From the NCBI GenBank assembly GCA_020152595.1, contig JAIGNY010001459.1:1945001-2009000 (forward strand): 64,000 nucleotides of DNA, given 5' to 3'. This document shows positions 34,770-46,595 of the stretch, piece after piece. This stretch comes from Chiridota heheva (lineage: Eukaryota > Echinodermata > Holothuroidea > Apodida > Chiridotidae). The notes beneath the pieces are model-generated. The model ran no database searches and had not been told where the DNA came from. It was given only the letters and a program-made list of their open reading frames with translations. The position numbers and the translations under genes are program-made. How positions within the stretch are numbered: position 1 is the stretch's first letter; every line of letters starts with the position of its first letter.

Positions 34770-36058
34770 AATCCTACTGTATGTAAGAATGATATATTGA
34801 TGACATCAATGTCAAGATTCATCTGAAGGAAAGCCTTCAGGAAATGCTGTTATTCAGCTGAAAGCAGGTCAATCCACAAGCTCTTCCATCTGTAATCAAA
34901 TTATCCAGAAAGAATTTTTTTTAGAAATTAAGAGATGATAGAAAATAAAAAGATTATTAATTTGGTTTAAAAGCAACAATTTTTATCCACTTGAAGTATC
35001 TTTTTTTGAAGAAGACCCTCTTTCTAAAGATCTGGATAGATGTTAACATTCTGCTTAAATAGTGATGGATGCCAGAACCCGCCTACAATCTATCTGTTCA
35101 TCACAGATCTAGACAGTTTTTGTAGCCTCTTTATTTGCAAATTACACTCATTGCACTCAATAGGACTATTTAAAAACTATGGTCACACCATGCATTCACC
35201 AATGCGCAACAAACTGAGCAGTCATCTGGCTTTTATCTGGCTGCATGTTTGTATTGTGTGCATTATTAGTTAGTGCGTTATATATAGTTTTGAGTGTGAT
35301 CCTATAAGAATTAGAACATACAAATTCTCCAGGACAGCAAAGTAGTTGTTCATCCAAGAGCTGTGCAAACATCTATTACCTGCTTCAATCTTGTACCATA
35401 TTTTATGCCACATGAATGAGAGAGAGAGATTAACCAACCATTTAACTTCTAATTCTTGCTATGATCTCACTTCACTATGAACCGATGCCCATTCCAGAGC
35501 TAAGATGTAGCTGTTCATCCACAGAGACACAGCAAGTGAGACACTACTTGAATTAGATCTGTTAACCTTGCCAGGACTATGCATGCATCTACTGAAGCAC
35601 AACAACCTTGCATTTTGCAGAACATGTAGGAAAAAAGTTATCTCACTTGAGAATGGTTTTCTTCATTAAAAAAAGCCATACTGTAAGTCATGAGGAGTGT
35701 GCTTAATTGAACAGCAGTCATGATGCTCTAAACAACAAATGTGTACTTTCATCCAGCATCAATAGCAATTGCTGAGCACTCAATTAAACATCCGTAGATG
35801 GTCAAAATAAATATGTAGTGCAACCTCTCTACAGATTAAGATTTAATCATTGCCTGTATAAAAGGTGGAAATTGAGGGTCCTACTAACAAGCTAATTTAT
35901 GTGGCCTTTGAAACCAAGGGGGACAGGAACCTGTGTCTCACTGAGGTACAGTTCAAAATAATCGTTGAGAGATCTGGATAATTCCCAACAATATGGATGG
36001 AGGGTGATAGCGTTGTTTGGGATTGCATATTTCACACAACCGGTAGTGTTGATAGAAG
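34770..36058. other. Intron 3, no gene recognised
   Basis: No coding, RNA or repeat feature can be supported. Confidence 0.4.
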
Positions 36059-36088
36059 AATCCCGGTAGTGTAACTACTACCGGGATT
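36059..36088. repeat. Perfect 12-bp inverted repeat
   Basis: AATCCCGGTAGT and ACTACCGGGATT are exact reverse complements with a 6-base loop. A partial third copy, CCGGTAGTGTTGATAG, lies just upstream (36040-36055). Confidence 0.85.
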
Positions 36089-36565
36089 TCTCTCAAACAT
36101 TAAATCTATGGTTTAAAGTATGTGGCTGTCATTGCATAGGCCTACATGTACTTCACACACAAAGTCAAACATAACACGCACAATTATCAATTAAAACGGA
36201 TCACAAATAAATAATGTGCTCTATTTGGGATTTTTTTAATTCAAAAGGCCCCAAAGTAATGTATAATGTTCTAAATTTGGTAATGATTACAAAATGTGTG
36301 TTCTCACTATATGTTGTGGTGGAATTGACCTTTGCCCTCGCAAAAACGCCAGTAATCGACCAAGACATGATGACACCACCCATTGGTACACATTATAATT
36401 CTTACAAAAAGGCTTGTAACTTCTTGTTATAAGCCTAATTTTTCAGACATCACTATGAAGTGAAAATCAGGAAACTTTTATTTTATATATGTGTGTGTAT
36501 TGATTTCAAAACATATTTGCCTGCAGAAAGGGTTAGAATTTAACATTACACATTGTGATGTGAAA
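36089..36565. other. Intron 3, no gene recognised
   Basis: AT-rich; no supported feature. Confidence 0.4.
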
Positions 36566-37085
36566 TATAACCTCACTGTTAGACTGCCCTGAATTCATGC
36601 CTGGCAGCACCCAACCTAAGAGGATTAACACTCACTACATGCTGGTAAACTATAGCCTCACTGTAAGACTGCCCTGAATTCATGCCTGTCAGCAAGAGAC
36701 TTACTGTAACACTCACTACATGCTGGTAAACCATAGCCTCACTGTAAGACTGCCCTGAATTCATGCCTGGCAGCACTCCCACCAAAGAAAATTAACACTC
36801 ACTACATGCTGGTAAACTATAGCCTCACTGTTAGACTGCCCTAAATTCAGGCCTGGCAGCACCCCACCCAAGAGAATTAACACTCACTACATGCTGGTAA
36901 ACTATAGCCTCACTGTTAGACTGCCCTGATTTCATGCCTGGCAGCTCCCCACCTAAGAGGATTAACACTCACTACATGCTGGTAAACTATAGCCTCACTG
37001 TTAGACTGCCCTGAATTCATGCCTGGCAGCACCCCCACCTAAGAGGATTAACACTCACTACATGCTGGTAAACTTGCTGAAGAGG
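36566..37085 (+). repeat. 86-bp satellite, about six copies
   Basis: Each unit carries TATAGCCTCACTGTTAGACT, GCCCTGAATTCATGCCTGGC and AACACTCACTACATGCTGGT. The same monomers and the same right flank occur at 24337-24640. Confidence 0.95.
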
Positions 37086-37554
37086 ATTTAAATAAGAAAA
37101 CCTGTTTCAGTGGCTAAATCAACCACCACCACCTTTTCCATATGCCACATCCAAATATGGTTGAGCTTCAATATCAGTGATGTTCTGATTAATTGGTTTG
37201 ATGCACTCTGGGAAGCAATATCTCTTTACATAAGCTCAGAAAGTTTCTGTGTGAGGCTGGAGACTATTGTAGTAATGGACACTAGCTATAAGATGTTGCA
37301 TGGTTGATAAAAGCTGTGGTCCCCATTTCTTTTCTTTTACTGGGGGGTCACAAAAGGTTATAGGGGTTCATATACTTTAAGTTTTGTGGCTGCAAAAAGG
37401 ATTATTGTCTCCATTTGTTAATGCTGAAGGTTGCACTAGTTTGGAAGGGGATAGGGACAAAGAAACTGGTGTAATTGATTAGTTATTGCTAGAACAGGCT
37501 GTTAGCATTGCATATACTTTACTGGGGTCACAGAGAGAGAGAGAGTTGAACACA
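37086..37554. other. Intron 3, flank shared with the 24.5 kb locus, no gene
   Basis: The first 100 bases (AACCTGTTTCAGTGGCTAAA, GAGCTTCAATATCAG) match 24500-24600. The rest shows nothing I can support. Confidence 0.5.
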
Positions 37555-37805
37555 CAATTACAATGACGGGGTCGTCGCCTGCGTATTCGCTTATGATAGT
37601 ACAAATGCTATCACGAAACGCTTAATACGACCCAGACGAGAACACAGGTACGACGTACGGACAGACATAACATCGACAACCAAGTCAATGTCCACGGCCT
37701 TTGGTAACCAGTTGTGGTGCACTGGCGTGTCTACCCACCCCAGGATTGAACCCGGGGCCTCGTGGTCTGTAGACAGGTATTATAACCGCTACACCACAGT
37801 AGGTA
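37555..37805 (-). mobile_element. tRNA-derived SINE-like element, minus strand
   Basis: On the minus strand 37805-37720 reads GTGGTGTAGCGGTTATAATA (A box) and later CCCCGGGTTCAATCCTGGGG (T arm and B box). The T arm is intact, but the anticodon arm and acceptor stem do not form. It is a tRNA-derived repeat head and not a tRNA gene. A body with ACGACCCAGACGAG-like sequence lies at 37555-37715. Confidence 0.6.
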
Positions 37806-37859
37806 GATCTGGGGTCACACAAAGCATTGGGAATTTTTAAATGGGGTCACACAAAGCAC

Positions 37860-40800
37860 TGGGAATATTTAAAGCTGCAGCACAGACGGCTTTTTAATGC
37901 TGTGCATCACTGTTTAGTTGAATGAGGATGAAGAGTATCTCAGCTCATAAGGTGCAGCACAGACTGCTTCTCAATGCTGTGCATCACTGTTTTGTTGAAT
38001 GAGGATGAAGAGTATCTCAGTTCATAAGCTGCAGCACAGACTGCTTCTCAATGCTGTGCATCACTGTTTTGTTGAATGAGTATGAAGAGTAACTCAGTTT
38101 ATAAGCTGCAGCACAGACTGCTTCTCAATGCTGTGCATCACTGTTTTGTTGAATGAGGATGAAGAGTATCTCAATTCATAAGCTGCAGCACAGACTGCTT
38201 CTCAATGCTGTGCATCACTGTTTTGTTGAATGAGTATGAAGAGTATCTCAGTTTATAAGCTGCAGCACAGACTGCTTCTCAATGCTGTGCATCACTGTTT
38301 TGTTGAATGAGTATGAAGAGTATCTCAGTTCATAAGCTGCAGCACAGACTGCTTCTCAATGCTGTGCATCACTGTTTTGTTGAATGAGTATGAAGAGTAT
38401 CTCAGTTCATAAGCTGCAGCACAGACTGCTTTCAATGCTGTGCATCACTGTTTTGTTGAATGAGGATGAAGAGTATCTCAGTTTATAAGCTGCAGCACAG
38501 ACTGCTTCTCAATGCTGTGCATCACTGTTTTGTTGAATGAGTATGAAGAGTATCTCAGTTCATAAGCTGCAGCACAGACTGCTTTCAATGCTGTGCATCA
38601 CTGTTTTGTTGAATGAGGATGAAGAGTATCTCAGTTTATAAGCTGCAGCACAGACTGCTTCTCAATGCTGTGCATCACTGTTTTGTTGAATGAGTATGAA
38701 GAGTATCTCAGTTCATAAGCTGCAGCACAGACTGCTTCTCAATGCTGTGCATCACTGTTTTGTTGAATGAGGATGAAGAGTATCTCAGTTCATAAGCTGC
38801 AGCACAGACTGCTTCTCAATGCTGTGCATCACTGTTTTGTTGAATGAGGACGAAGAGTATCTCAGTTCATAAGCTGCAGCACAGACTGCTTCTCAATGCT
38901 GTGCATCACTGTTTTGTTGAATGAGGATGAAGAGTATCTCAGTTCATAGGCTGCAGCACAGACTGCTTCTCAATGCTGTGCATCACTGTTTTGTTGAATG
39001 AGGATGAAGAGTATCTCAGTTTATAAGCTGCAGCACAGACTGCTCCTCAATGCTGTGCATCACTGTTTTGTTGAATGAGGATGAAGAGTATCTCAGTTCA
39101 TAGGCTGCAGCACAGACTGCTTCTCAATGCTGTGCATCACTGTTTTGTTGAATGAGGATGAAGAGTATCTCAGTTCATAAGCTGCAGCACAGACTGCTTC
39201 TCAATGCTGTGCATCACTGTTTTGTTGAATGAGGATGAAGAGTATCTCAGTTTATAAGCTGCAGCACAGACTGCTTCTCAATGCTGTGCATCACTGTTTT
39301 GTTGAATGAGGACGAAGAGTAACTCAGTTTATAAGCTGCAGCACAGACTGCTTCTCAATGCTGTGCATCACTGTTTTGTTGAATGAGGATGAAGAGTATC
39401 CCAGTTCATAAGCTGCAGCATAGACTGTTTCTCAATGCTGTGCATCACCTTTTTGTTGAATGAGTATAAAGAGTATCTCAGTTTATAAGCTGCAGCACAG
39501 ACTGCTCCTCAATGCTGTGCATCACTGTTTTGTTGAATGAGTATGAAGAGTATCTAAGTTCAAAAGGTGCAGCACAGACTGCTTCTCATTACTGTGCATC
39601 AGTGTTTTGTTGAATGAGGATGAAGAGTATCTCAGTTCATAAGCTGCAGCACAGACTGCTTCTCAATGCTGTGCATCACTGTTTTGTTGAATGAGGATGA
39701 AGAGTTTTTCAGTTTATAAGCTGCAGCACAGACTGCTTCTCAATGCTGTGCATCACTGTTTTGTTGAATGAGGACGAAGAGTATCTCAGTTCATAAGCTG
39801 CAGCACAGACTGCTCCTCAATGCTGTGCATTACTGTTTTGTTGAATGAGTATGAAGAGTATCTCAGTTCATAAGCTGCAGCACAGACTGCTTCTCAATGC
39901 TGTGCATCACTGTTTTGTTGAATGAGGATGAAGAGTATCTCACTTTATAAGCTGCAGCACAGACTGCTTCTCAATGCTGTGCATCACTGTTTTGTTGAAT
40001 GAGGATGAAGAGTATCTCAGTTTATAAGCTGCAGCACAGACTGCTCCTCAATGCTGTGCATCACTGTTTTGTTGAATGAGGATGAAGAGTATCTCAATTC
40101 ATAGGCTGCAGCACAGACTGCTTCTCAATGCTGTGCATCACTGTTTTGTTGAATGAGTATGAAGAGTATCTCACTTTATAAGCTGCAGCACAGACTGCTT
40201 CTCAATGCTGTGCATCACTGTTTTGTTGAATGAGGATGAAGAGTATCTCAGTTTATAAGCTGCAGCACAGACTGCTCCTCAATGCTGTGCATCACTGTTT
40301 TGTTGAATGAGGATGAAGAGTATCTCAGTTCATAAGCTGCAGCACAGACTGCTCAATGCTGTGCATCACTGTTTTGTTGAATGAGTATGAAGAGTATCTC
40401 AGTTTATAAGCTGCAGCACAGACTGCTTCTCAATGCTGTGCATCACTGTTTTGTTGAATGAGTATGAAGAGTATCTCAGTTCATAAGCTGCAGCACAGAC
40501 TGCTCCTCAATGCTGTGCATCACTGTTTTGTTGAATGAGTATGAAGAGTATCTCAGTTTATAAGCTGCAGCACAGACTGCTCCTCAATGCTGTGCATCAC
40601 TGTTTTGTTGAATGAGGATGAAGAGTATCTCAGTTCATAGGCTGCAGCACAGACTGCTTCTCAATGCTGTGCATCACTGTTTTGTTGAATGAGTATGAAG
40701 TGTATCTCACTTTATAAGCTGCAGCGCAGACTGCTTCTCAATGCTGTGCATCACTGTTTTGTTGAATGAGGATGAAGAGTATCTCAATTCATAAGCTGCA

Positions 40801-41877
40801 GCACAGACTGCTTCTCAATGCTGTGCATCACTGTTTTGTTGAATGAGGATGAAGAGTATCTCAATTCATAAGCTGCAGCACAGACTGCTTCTCAATGCTG
40901 TGCATCACTGTTTTGTTGAATGAGTATGAAGAGTATCTCAGTTTATAAGCTGCAGCACAGGCTGCTTCTCATTACTGTGCATCAGTGTTTTGTTGAATGA
41001 GTATGAAGAGTATCTCAGTTTATAAGCTGCAGCACAGACTGCTCCTCAATGCTGTGCATCACTGTTTTGTTGAATGAGTATGAAGAGTATCTCAGTTTAT
41101 AAGCTGCAGCACAGACTGCTTCTCAATGCTGTGCATCACTGTTTTGTTGAATGAGGATGAAGAGTATCTCAGTTTATAAGCTGCAGCACAGACTGCTTCT
41201 CAATGCTGTGCATCACTGTTTTGTTGAATGAGGATGAAGAGTATCTCAGTTCATAAGCTGCAGCACAGACTGCTCCTCAATGCTGTGCATCACTGTTTTG
41301 TTGAATGAGGACGAATAGTATCTCAGTTTATAAGCTGCAGCACAGACTGCTTCTCAATGCTGTGCATCACTGTTTTGTTGAATGAGGATGAAGAGTATCT
41401 CAGTTTATAAGCTGCAGCACAGACTGCTTCTCAATGCTGTGCATCACTGTTTTGTTGAATGAGGATGAAGAGTATCCCAGTTCATAAGCTGCAGCACAGA
41501 CTGCTTCTCAATGCTGTGCATCACTGTTTTGTTGAATGAGGATGAAGAGTATCTCAGTTTATAAGCTGCAGCACAGACTGCTTCTCAATGCTGTACATCA
41601 CTGTTTTGTTGAATGAGGATGAAGAGTATCCCAGTTCATAAGCTGCAGCACAGACTGCTTCTCAATGCTGTGCATCACTGTTTTGTTGAATGAGGATGAA
41701 GAGTATCTCAGTTTATAAGCTGCAGCACAGACTGCTTCTCAATGCTGTGCATCACTGTTTTGTTGAATGAGGATGAAGAGTATCTCAGTTTATAAGCTGC
41801 AGCACAGACTGCTTCTCAATGCTGTGCATCACTGTTTTGTTGAATGAGGATGAAGAGTATCTCAGTTCATAAGCTCA
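37860..41877 (+). repeat. 77-bp satellite array, about 52 copies
   Basis: The unit contains AAGCTGCAGCACAGACTGCT, TCTCAATGCTGTGCATCACT and GTTTTGTTGAATGAGGATGA. Copies are more than 90 percent alike by eye, with A/G variants at TGAGGATGAAG and TGAGTATGAAG and at TTCATAAG and TTTATAAG. GCACAG and CTGTGC within each unit can pair. No frame is open for long. Confidence 0.98.
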
Positions 41878-41989
41878 GTGCTTCTTGCAGAGATGAACTG
41901 CAATGGTTTAAGACAAGACTTGAAATGTTTATTAAAACTGCTTCCTAATATATATTGTATTGGCTGAGAGGTAACTGAAGTGAGATCAG

Positions 41990-42260
41990 TGTGGGGAATT
42001 TGGTTAAGTCATATCAAACTGGGTTTTCATGGTGCTAAGCGGATCAGAGTACTTGACTCCCCCTGGATGGGACACCGGTCCATCGCAGCCACTCCCCCTG
42101 GATGGGACACCGGTCCATCGCAGCCTAACTTCCCAGCCGAAACTGGTACTCATTTCACAGCTGAGTAAACTGGAGCAAATGGGATCAAGGGTCTTGGTCA
42201 AGGACACAGCGCAGTGCATTGGCTGAGATTCGATCATGGTACTTCTTGAGTATGAGACTA
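41990..42260 (+). repeat. Dispersed SINE/LINE-type repeat with a 34-bp internal duplication
   Basis: CCCCCTGGATGGGACACCGG followed by TCCATCGCAGCC occurs twice in tandem (42057-42124). The following ACTGGAGCAAATGGGATCAA and TCTTGGTCAAGGACACAGCG belong to a motif set common in animal dispersed repeats. A diverged relative lies at 46370-46520. Confidence 0.6.
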
Positions 42261-42599
42261 CAGATTGGGTTAATAAAGAGGGAAAAATGGAATAATATGG
42301 GTAGTATGGGAGTAAATTTTGTTGGGTTGGTTGGGTTACTGCAAACAATATAACTTGTGAAGGTTTGTCTCATCTTGCTACTCTACTAGACTCGAGTCAG
42401 ACCGTATATAGTTGCAACAGGTGTACATTTACCATGCATGACTGTACTCATTGGATATACATGTATATAAACTACTCCGAAACGAGCACAAGGAGGGAAC
42501 ACTATATTAGATATTGCAAAATAGTAAGTCATTTTGTGATTTAATGTTCCTTGCACTAATGTCCTGTCTTCTTCAATGACCTTGTTCATGTGCAGGACT
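42261..42599. other. Intron 3, no gene recognised
   Basis: No supported feature. Confidence 0.4.
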
Positions 42600-42795
42600 C
42601 ACTAGGTAATTCTCGTTCTTCAAATAGAATACGTGTAGTTTCAGCCAGACTTTCAGTGACATGCTTGAGGGAATCCATGTTGTACTTTTACTGCTCCCAT
42701 CTTTCTGGAATCAACTTCCCAAGGCAACACGTTCCTCTAATACTCAGTTCACTTTCAAGAAAGACTTGTATCAATTTAAACTTCATTATGAGTAA
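42600..42795 (+). pseudogene. 3' end of a non-LTR reverse transcriptase
   Basis: With one frame change the segment ends in FWNQLPKATRSSNTQFTFKK followed by DLYQFKLHYE and a stop. This matches the usual C-terminus of CR1/L2-type RT proteins (an FWN-LP motif, then an FKK-L motif). It is a 5'-truncated, frameshifted LINE copy. Confidence 0.6.
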
Positions 42796-43008
42796 TATAT
42801 ATTGTTCCCTTTGATGCAAGTGTGCAAAGCATGTTTATCTGTTGCCAGATGTGGAAGTTTACGCGGGTCCATCACTAAAGCAAATGCTTCTATGATTATA
42901 TTTGATCATGGAATACACAAGGAACACAATAAGCAGGCAACTCAGTGCATCATAATTGATGTTGCTATCATGGAATATGGCGAAGAAAGTCTATGTGTTC
43001 AACAAATC
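42796..43008. other. Probable LINE 3' flank
   Basis: Follows the RT C-terminus; nothing else is recognisable. Confidence 0.3.
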
Positions 43009-43062
43009 ATATGTCATGTTGCCCGGGACAACCAAAAGTCTAATCCGGGGAACATGACATAT
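43009..43062. repeat. Imperfect inverted repeat (possible tiny MITE)
   Basis: ATATGTCATGTTGCCCGGG at 43009 pairs with CCGGGGAACATGACATAT ending at 43062, with one or two mismatches, around a 17-base loop. Confidence 0.7.
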
Positions 43063-43665
43063 CCTTAACCTGCAAAATGTGCATACAAAAACATTTCCAC
43101 CGGCAACCTTATGCACTTTCAGGACATTTTTGGTTTTTTGGTTGATTTGTTGATCTCTGTTATGTACCTCAACAAGAGAGATACTGTCATTCCTCTTTGC
43201 AAAGAATAGACTTACTTCATAAGTGCGTCCTTGGATGATGTTCAAACCAGAAAAGGACAGGACAATTAAAACGGTTGCCGTGCAGTTCGAGGCACTTCAA
43301 ATGTTCATTAGAGAGGAATCAAAACAACAGGTACAGTATCTTTTGGTATAGAACAACTGTGAACAACATGGCAAGAATGCAAAGCAATTTGTTTTGTGAA
43401 TAAAGTTCAGATGATTTGTGAAAACAGACAGGGTACAGGTAATGAAGGGTAAAGGGGAAGGGTGGACCATTAATATGTAAAGAAGCCTAAAAACAGTAGG
43501 ACCTTTTACCGTACCTGTGAATAGCTTATACGTGCAGTGAGTTTATTGTAGCCTCTGCAAGCATCTAAAGGCAGCAATTGTGAACTTATTTCAAAGTTGC
43601 ACCTTTTTGCAAGCTCACAGTGATCCTTAATCAAGCTTACCATTTCTATAAGGGAAGTATATTAT
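43063..43665. other. Intron 3, no gene recognised
   Basis: No supported feature. Confidence 0.4.
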
Positions 43666-43745
43666 GAACTGCACAAAGTATGGCTAACTGCACAAAGTGT
43701 GGCTAACTGCACAAAGTGTGGCTGACTGCACAAAGTGCGGCTGCA
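43666..43745 (+). repeat. 19-bp tandem repeat, four copies
   Basis: Repeats of AACTGCACAAAGTGTGGCT. Confidence 0.9.
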
Positions 43746-44200
43746 CAATTTGTTCTCAACTGCAGAATGCTTACATGACTCTTGCAGAGTTGTAATTGAT
43801 TATAAGATTTTCCATGGCTCTGAATAAAGGTGTCAAAAGTCTTCATCGGTATACACATGTACTATAGGTCCACACTTTATCACACATGTTCCCTCTCACA
43901 ATTTAATGTACTATTTATTCATCACACAATTATGTGGGTGAACGTTTTAGAGAAGTACACCTGAAACTCTGTGACCAATAACTTTGTACCACGTATAGTG
44001 TTGCTTACTCAAGAAATAAAAAATATATTTCTTCCTGGGAATTACTGTTTTCCCCACAGTTATAACTGCTGGGACCTTGGATTTCTTTCTGTCTTTAGGT
44101 CTGGGCTCTTGTGAGTTACACAAACTACTTTACTGATACCCATTTTCTTTAAAAAATGATCAATATATGCATTGTTATCTTTTGTGAACTTTTCCATCAG
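43746..44200. other. Intron 3 end, no gene recognised
   Basis: Ordinary sequence up to the exon 4 acceptor AACTTTTCCATCAG. Confidence 0.45.
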
Positions 44201-44302
44201 CGCAAGTTGATAAAGCAGATTGGGATAGAGGATGACATGGAGGGCCGTCAACTTGAGCCCTGGAGGTGCTATTTCTGTACCTACAAGGGAGAGGGTTGGC
44301 AT
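44201..44302 (+). CDS. U1-type zinc-finger gene, exon 4 (first half of finger 1)
   Basis: This exon has 34 codons, phase 0 at both ends (residues 354-387). It opens RKLIKQIGIEDDMEGRQLEP and then WRCYFCTYKGEGWH. The two Cys (44267-44269 and 44276-44278) are the first ligands of a U1/matrin-type zinc finger whose two His lie in exon 5. The donor CAT|GTGAGT is near-perfect and the acceptor is TTCCATCAG|. Splitting the finger by a phase 0 intron between W-H and D makes exons 4 and 5 mutually dependent. The 659-base intron between them is the shortest in the gene. Confidence 0.9.
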
Positions 44303-44961
44303 GTGAGTATTCATTTTAGGTCTCATATATGATTACTTTAAAGCTATGTGTGCAGGAATAAGGTATATTGCAATGACAGTGAGCCCTGTTTTAATTTCTG
44401 GTGAATTAGTCTTGGAGAAATGAGATGTATTTGGTTTGTTTTTAGTTGCTACAGAAGTTGAAGTGACAGTAAGTTAGAGAATAAAGTCCCTTGCTTTATG
44501 TATTTCATTGAAAACTGACTTATATTTTTTTCAAAATTTAAAAATTTGATTTTCAAAATTATAGCAAGTAGTAACCATGATATTTTCAGACTAGTGGCTA
44601 TTGTCTTAGCTTCCATGAAATGGAGATACAAGACACACAATTTCGGTAGGACATTTATTGGTATATTTAGTTAGACAATTTGAATCAAATTAAAGGCAGT
44701 TAGCTAACAGTGACCTTAGACCTTTAATATGTTTTAGACATACCTCTTTATGGGTTTTGATCATTCTTGGAACACAGATTTAAATAACACAGATTTCTAC
44801 TAAGTTTGGTAACTATTTTTTTGACAGAATGTCATAAAGTTTTGTTGTGCTGTTCATTGAAGCCTCACCGTAAACATCGTAAATTGTTTGACAGAATGTT
44901 GATTTTCTAATGATTATTTCTTTCTTGCAAGTGAAATGATATTTTTATTATCTTTCTTCAG
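44303..44961. other. Intron 4
   Basis: AT-rich, with no repeats or genes seen. It ends in TTTATTATCTTTCTTCAG. Confidence 0.7.
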
Positions 44962-45095
44962 GACTACATCAACCACTGCACCGGCAAGAAACACAAGCAG
45001 CGTCTCTCCTGGATGGGGTCAAGTGTCGGCATTACTTTGAGAGAGAAATTTCAGGAGGAATTACTCATTTTACCATTTCTTTCCTCGTCAAGGGG
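44962..45095 (+). CDS. U1-type zinc-finger gene, exon 5 (second half of finger 1)
   Basis: The exon opens DYINHCTGKKHKQRLSWMG. His 44974-44976 and His 44992-44994 complete the finger: C-x2-C-x12-H-x5-H, the spacing of U1/matrin-like (zf-met, dsRNA-binding ZFa) fingers. The GKKHKQRL stretch is typical of the end of that fold. The exon must end in phase 2 to join exon 6. Two donors do so: 45095 (AGGGG|GTTAGA), used here, and 45017 (ATGGG|GTCAAG). The longer form adds 26 residues, GITLREKFQEEL among them. Neither donor is strong, so the 3' border is uncertain. Confidence 0.75.
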
Positions 45096-45496
45096 GTTAG
45101 ATTATTTGCTCTATTTTGTAATTTTCACCAAAATGCTTTTGCTTTTTAAAGACGATGGGTTTTAATTAGAAAAATGATATTTATTATGAAAATTGTATTG
45201 ATATTGTGGAAGTACTGTAATCATTTCAGTACATTCTGTTATTTATACAAGGTATGGTCTATGTCGGCGATTCATAATAGACTGCTTGCGGGCCAAACCT
45301 GGTTGCCAGACAATTCAATCTGGCTCGCGAACAGTAGTCGTAGTGGAAAAAAAGTATGATACCGATCAATCTGAAAGAGATTGGGAAAAATTGCAAAATA
45401 CTTGTTTATTTTGGGTTTTTCTTGGTCAGATCAGCAGCTTATCAAATAAAATGTTATCTTCAGTGCTGATACAAATTGGGCGGACTGGTGGCTTGT
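45096..45496. other. Intron 5 start, no gene recognised
   Basis: AT-rich sequence without supported features. Confidence 0.4.
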
Positions 45497-45807
45497 CCAG
45501 TGGCGTCATTAAGGGGAGGCACAAAATGTTCTTCTTGTCTTCAATTTGATTTTGGAATTTCTGTGTTTGATTTTCAGGCATTTTGGGGCATCAAAACCAA
45601 GAAATCTGCAGAGCTTCAACGGCTTTGCCCCTGGACCCCTACCAGGGCTTCACCCTTGAACCCCATCAGGGGCCCTTATGCGGGCCCCTAGATCACATGC
45701 ACGTGCATGCTTCGTGTTCCACCAATAGGTGCCTCTTTTATAGTGCCTCCACATTTTCCTCTGAACTGCTGTGCCCCCCAAACAAAAATCTCTGGTGACG
45801 CCACTGG
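45497..45807 (-). mobile_element. MITE with CCAGTGGCGTCA inverted ends
   Basis: CCAGTGGCGTCA at 45497 and TGACGCCACTGG ending at 45807 are perfect inverted repeats around a 311-bp element. It contains the CAGAGCTTC, CCAGGGCTTC and GGGCCCCTAG words found inside and beside the hAT at 7450-8548. Its termini resemble those of that hAT (CAGTGGCGTAGC). No clear 8-bp target duplication remains. Confidence 0.65.
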
Positions 45808-46369
45808 ACTTTTTCAAGGAAGCCGGATAAGAGAACTGCCGACATCTGGCCTACATCCTTCTTATCACACACACGCTCTCATCTTGTTTGTATTCAGGAA
45901 TTGTTTTGAAGGGTTTTGTTTGTCATGTGATGCTGGTTTTGCCATGTGATTGGCCAGCAGCCTGAGGCTGTTGTGAAATGTTGGCCCTTGGAAAAAAAAT
46001 AATTCAGAACCTGTGGTCTATGTGATGTATTTCACTCTTTCAGGGGTATAATGTCAGGGGTTCATGATTCATCACTTGCCCGGACCAAGAACTCCAGATT
46101 GCAACCAGAAGTCACCACCAGCAGCAAACAACTAGTGTGCATCTTGTTTCTGCATTGAGAAGGTTTCACCAACAAGGTTAGGCCCCAGCATAGAAATGGC
46201 ACTTACATGAGGTTACATCAGAGAACCATTGAAGTGGTTTGAGGGTGGATGTCTGTTGTCACATGATGATGTCCTGCAGAGAGACTTTTAGGATAGATGC
46301 CTGAACACACCAACTATGATTCCAAAGTGTAATTCATACTTAAGTGCCCATCAGGCTGGTGCTTATCTC
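45808..46369. other. Intron 5, no gene recognised
   Basis: No supported feature. Confidence 0.4.
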
Positions 46370-46540
46370 CGATTTCCTTGGTGTAAGCAGATGAGAGCAC
46401 ATGACTCCGATGACTCCATTCCATTGCAGGTTGATTCCCCAGATTTTACAGTGGACTGGAGCAAGTGTCCTGCTGAAGGACTCAATGCAGCACTCGCGAC
46501 AGGAGTTGAACACCAACTATGGTACTATTCTCAAATTAGG
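46370..46540 (+). repeat. Diverged relative of the repeat at 41990-42260
   Basis: TCCATTCCATTGCAGGTTGA, GACTGGAGCAAGTGTCCTGC and GAAGGACTCAATGCAG follow the same order as in the 42 kb copy. Confidence 0.45.
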
Positions 46541-46595
46541 ATGAGACTTCAATAACGTGTCAGTGTTCCAAGCTGATAATAGGGTTTATGGACAT

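Noticed and set aside
37715-37805. Functional tRNA gene on the minus strand
   Set aside because: The T arm and the A/B boxes are clear, but the anticodon stem and the acceptor stem do not pair. It fits a SINE head.
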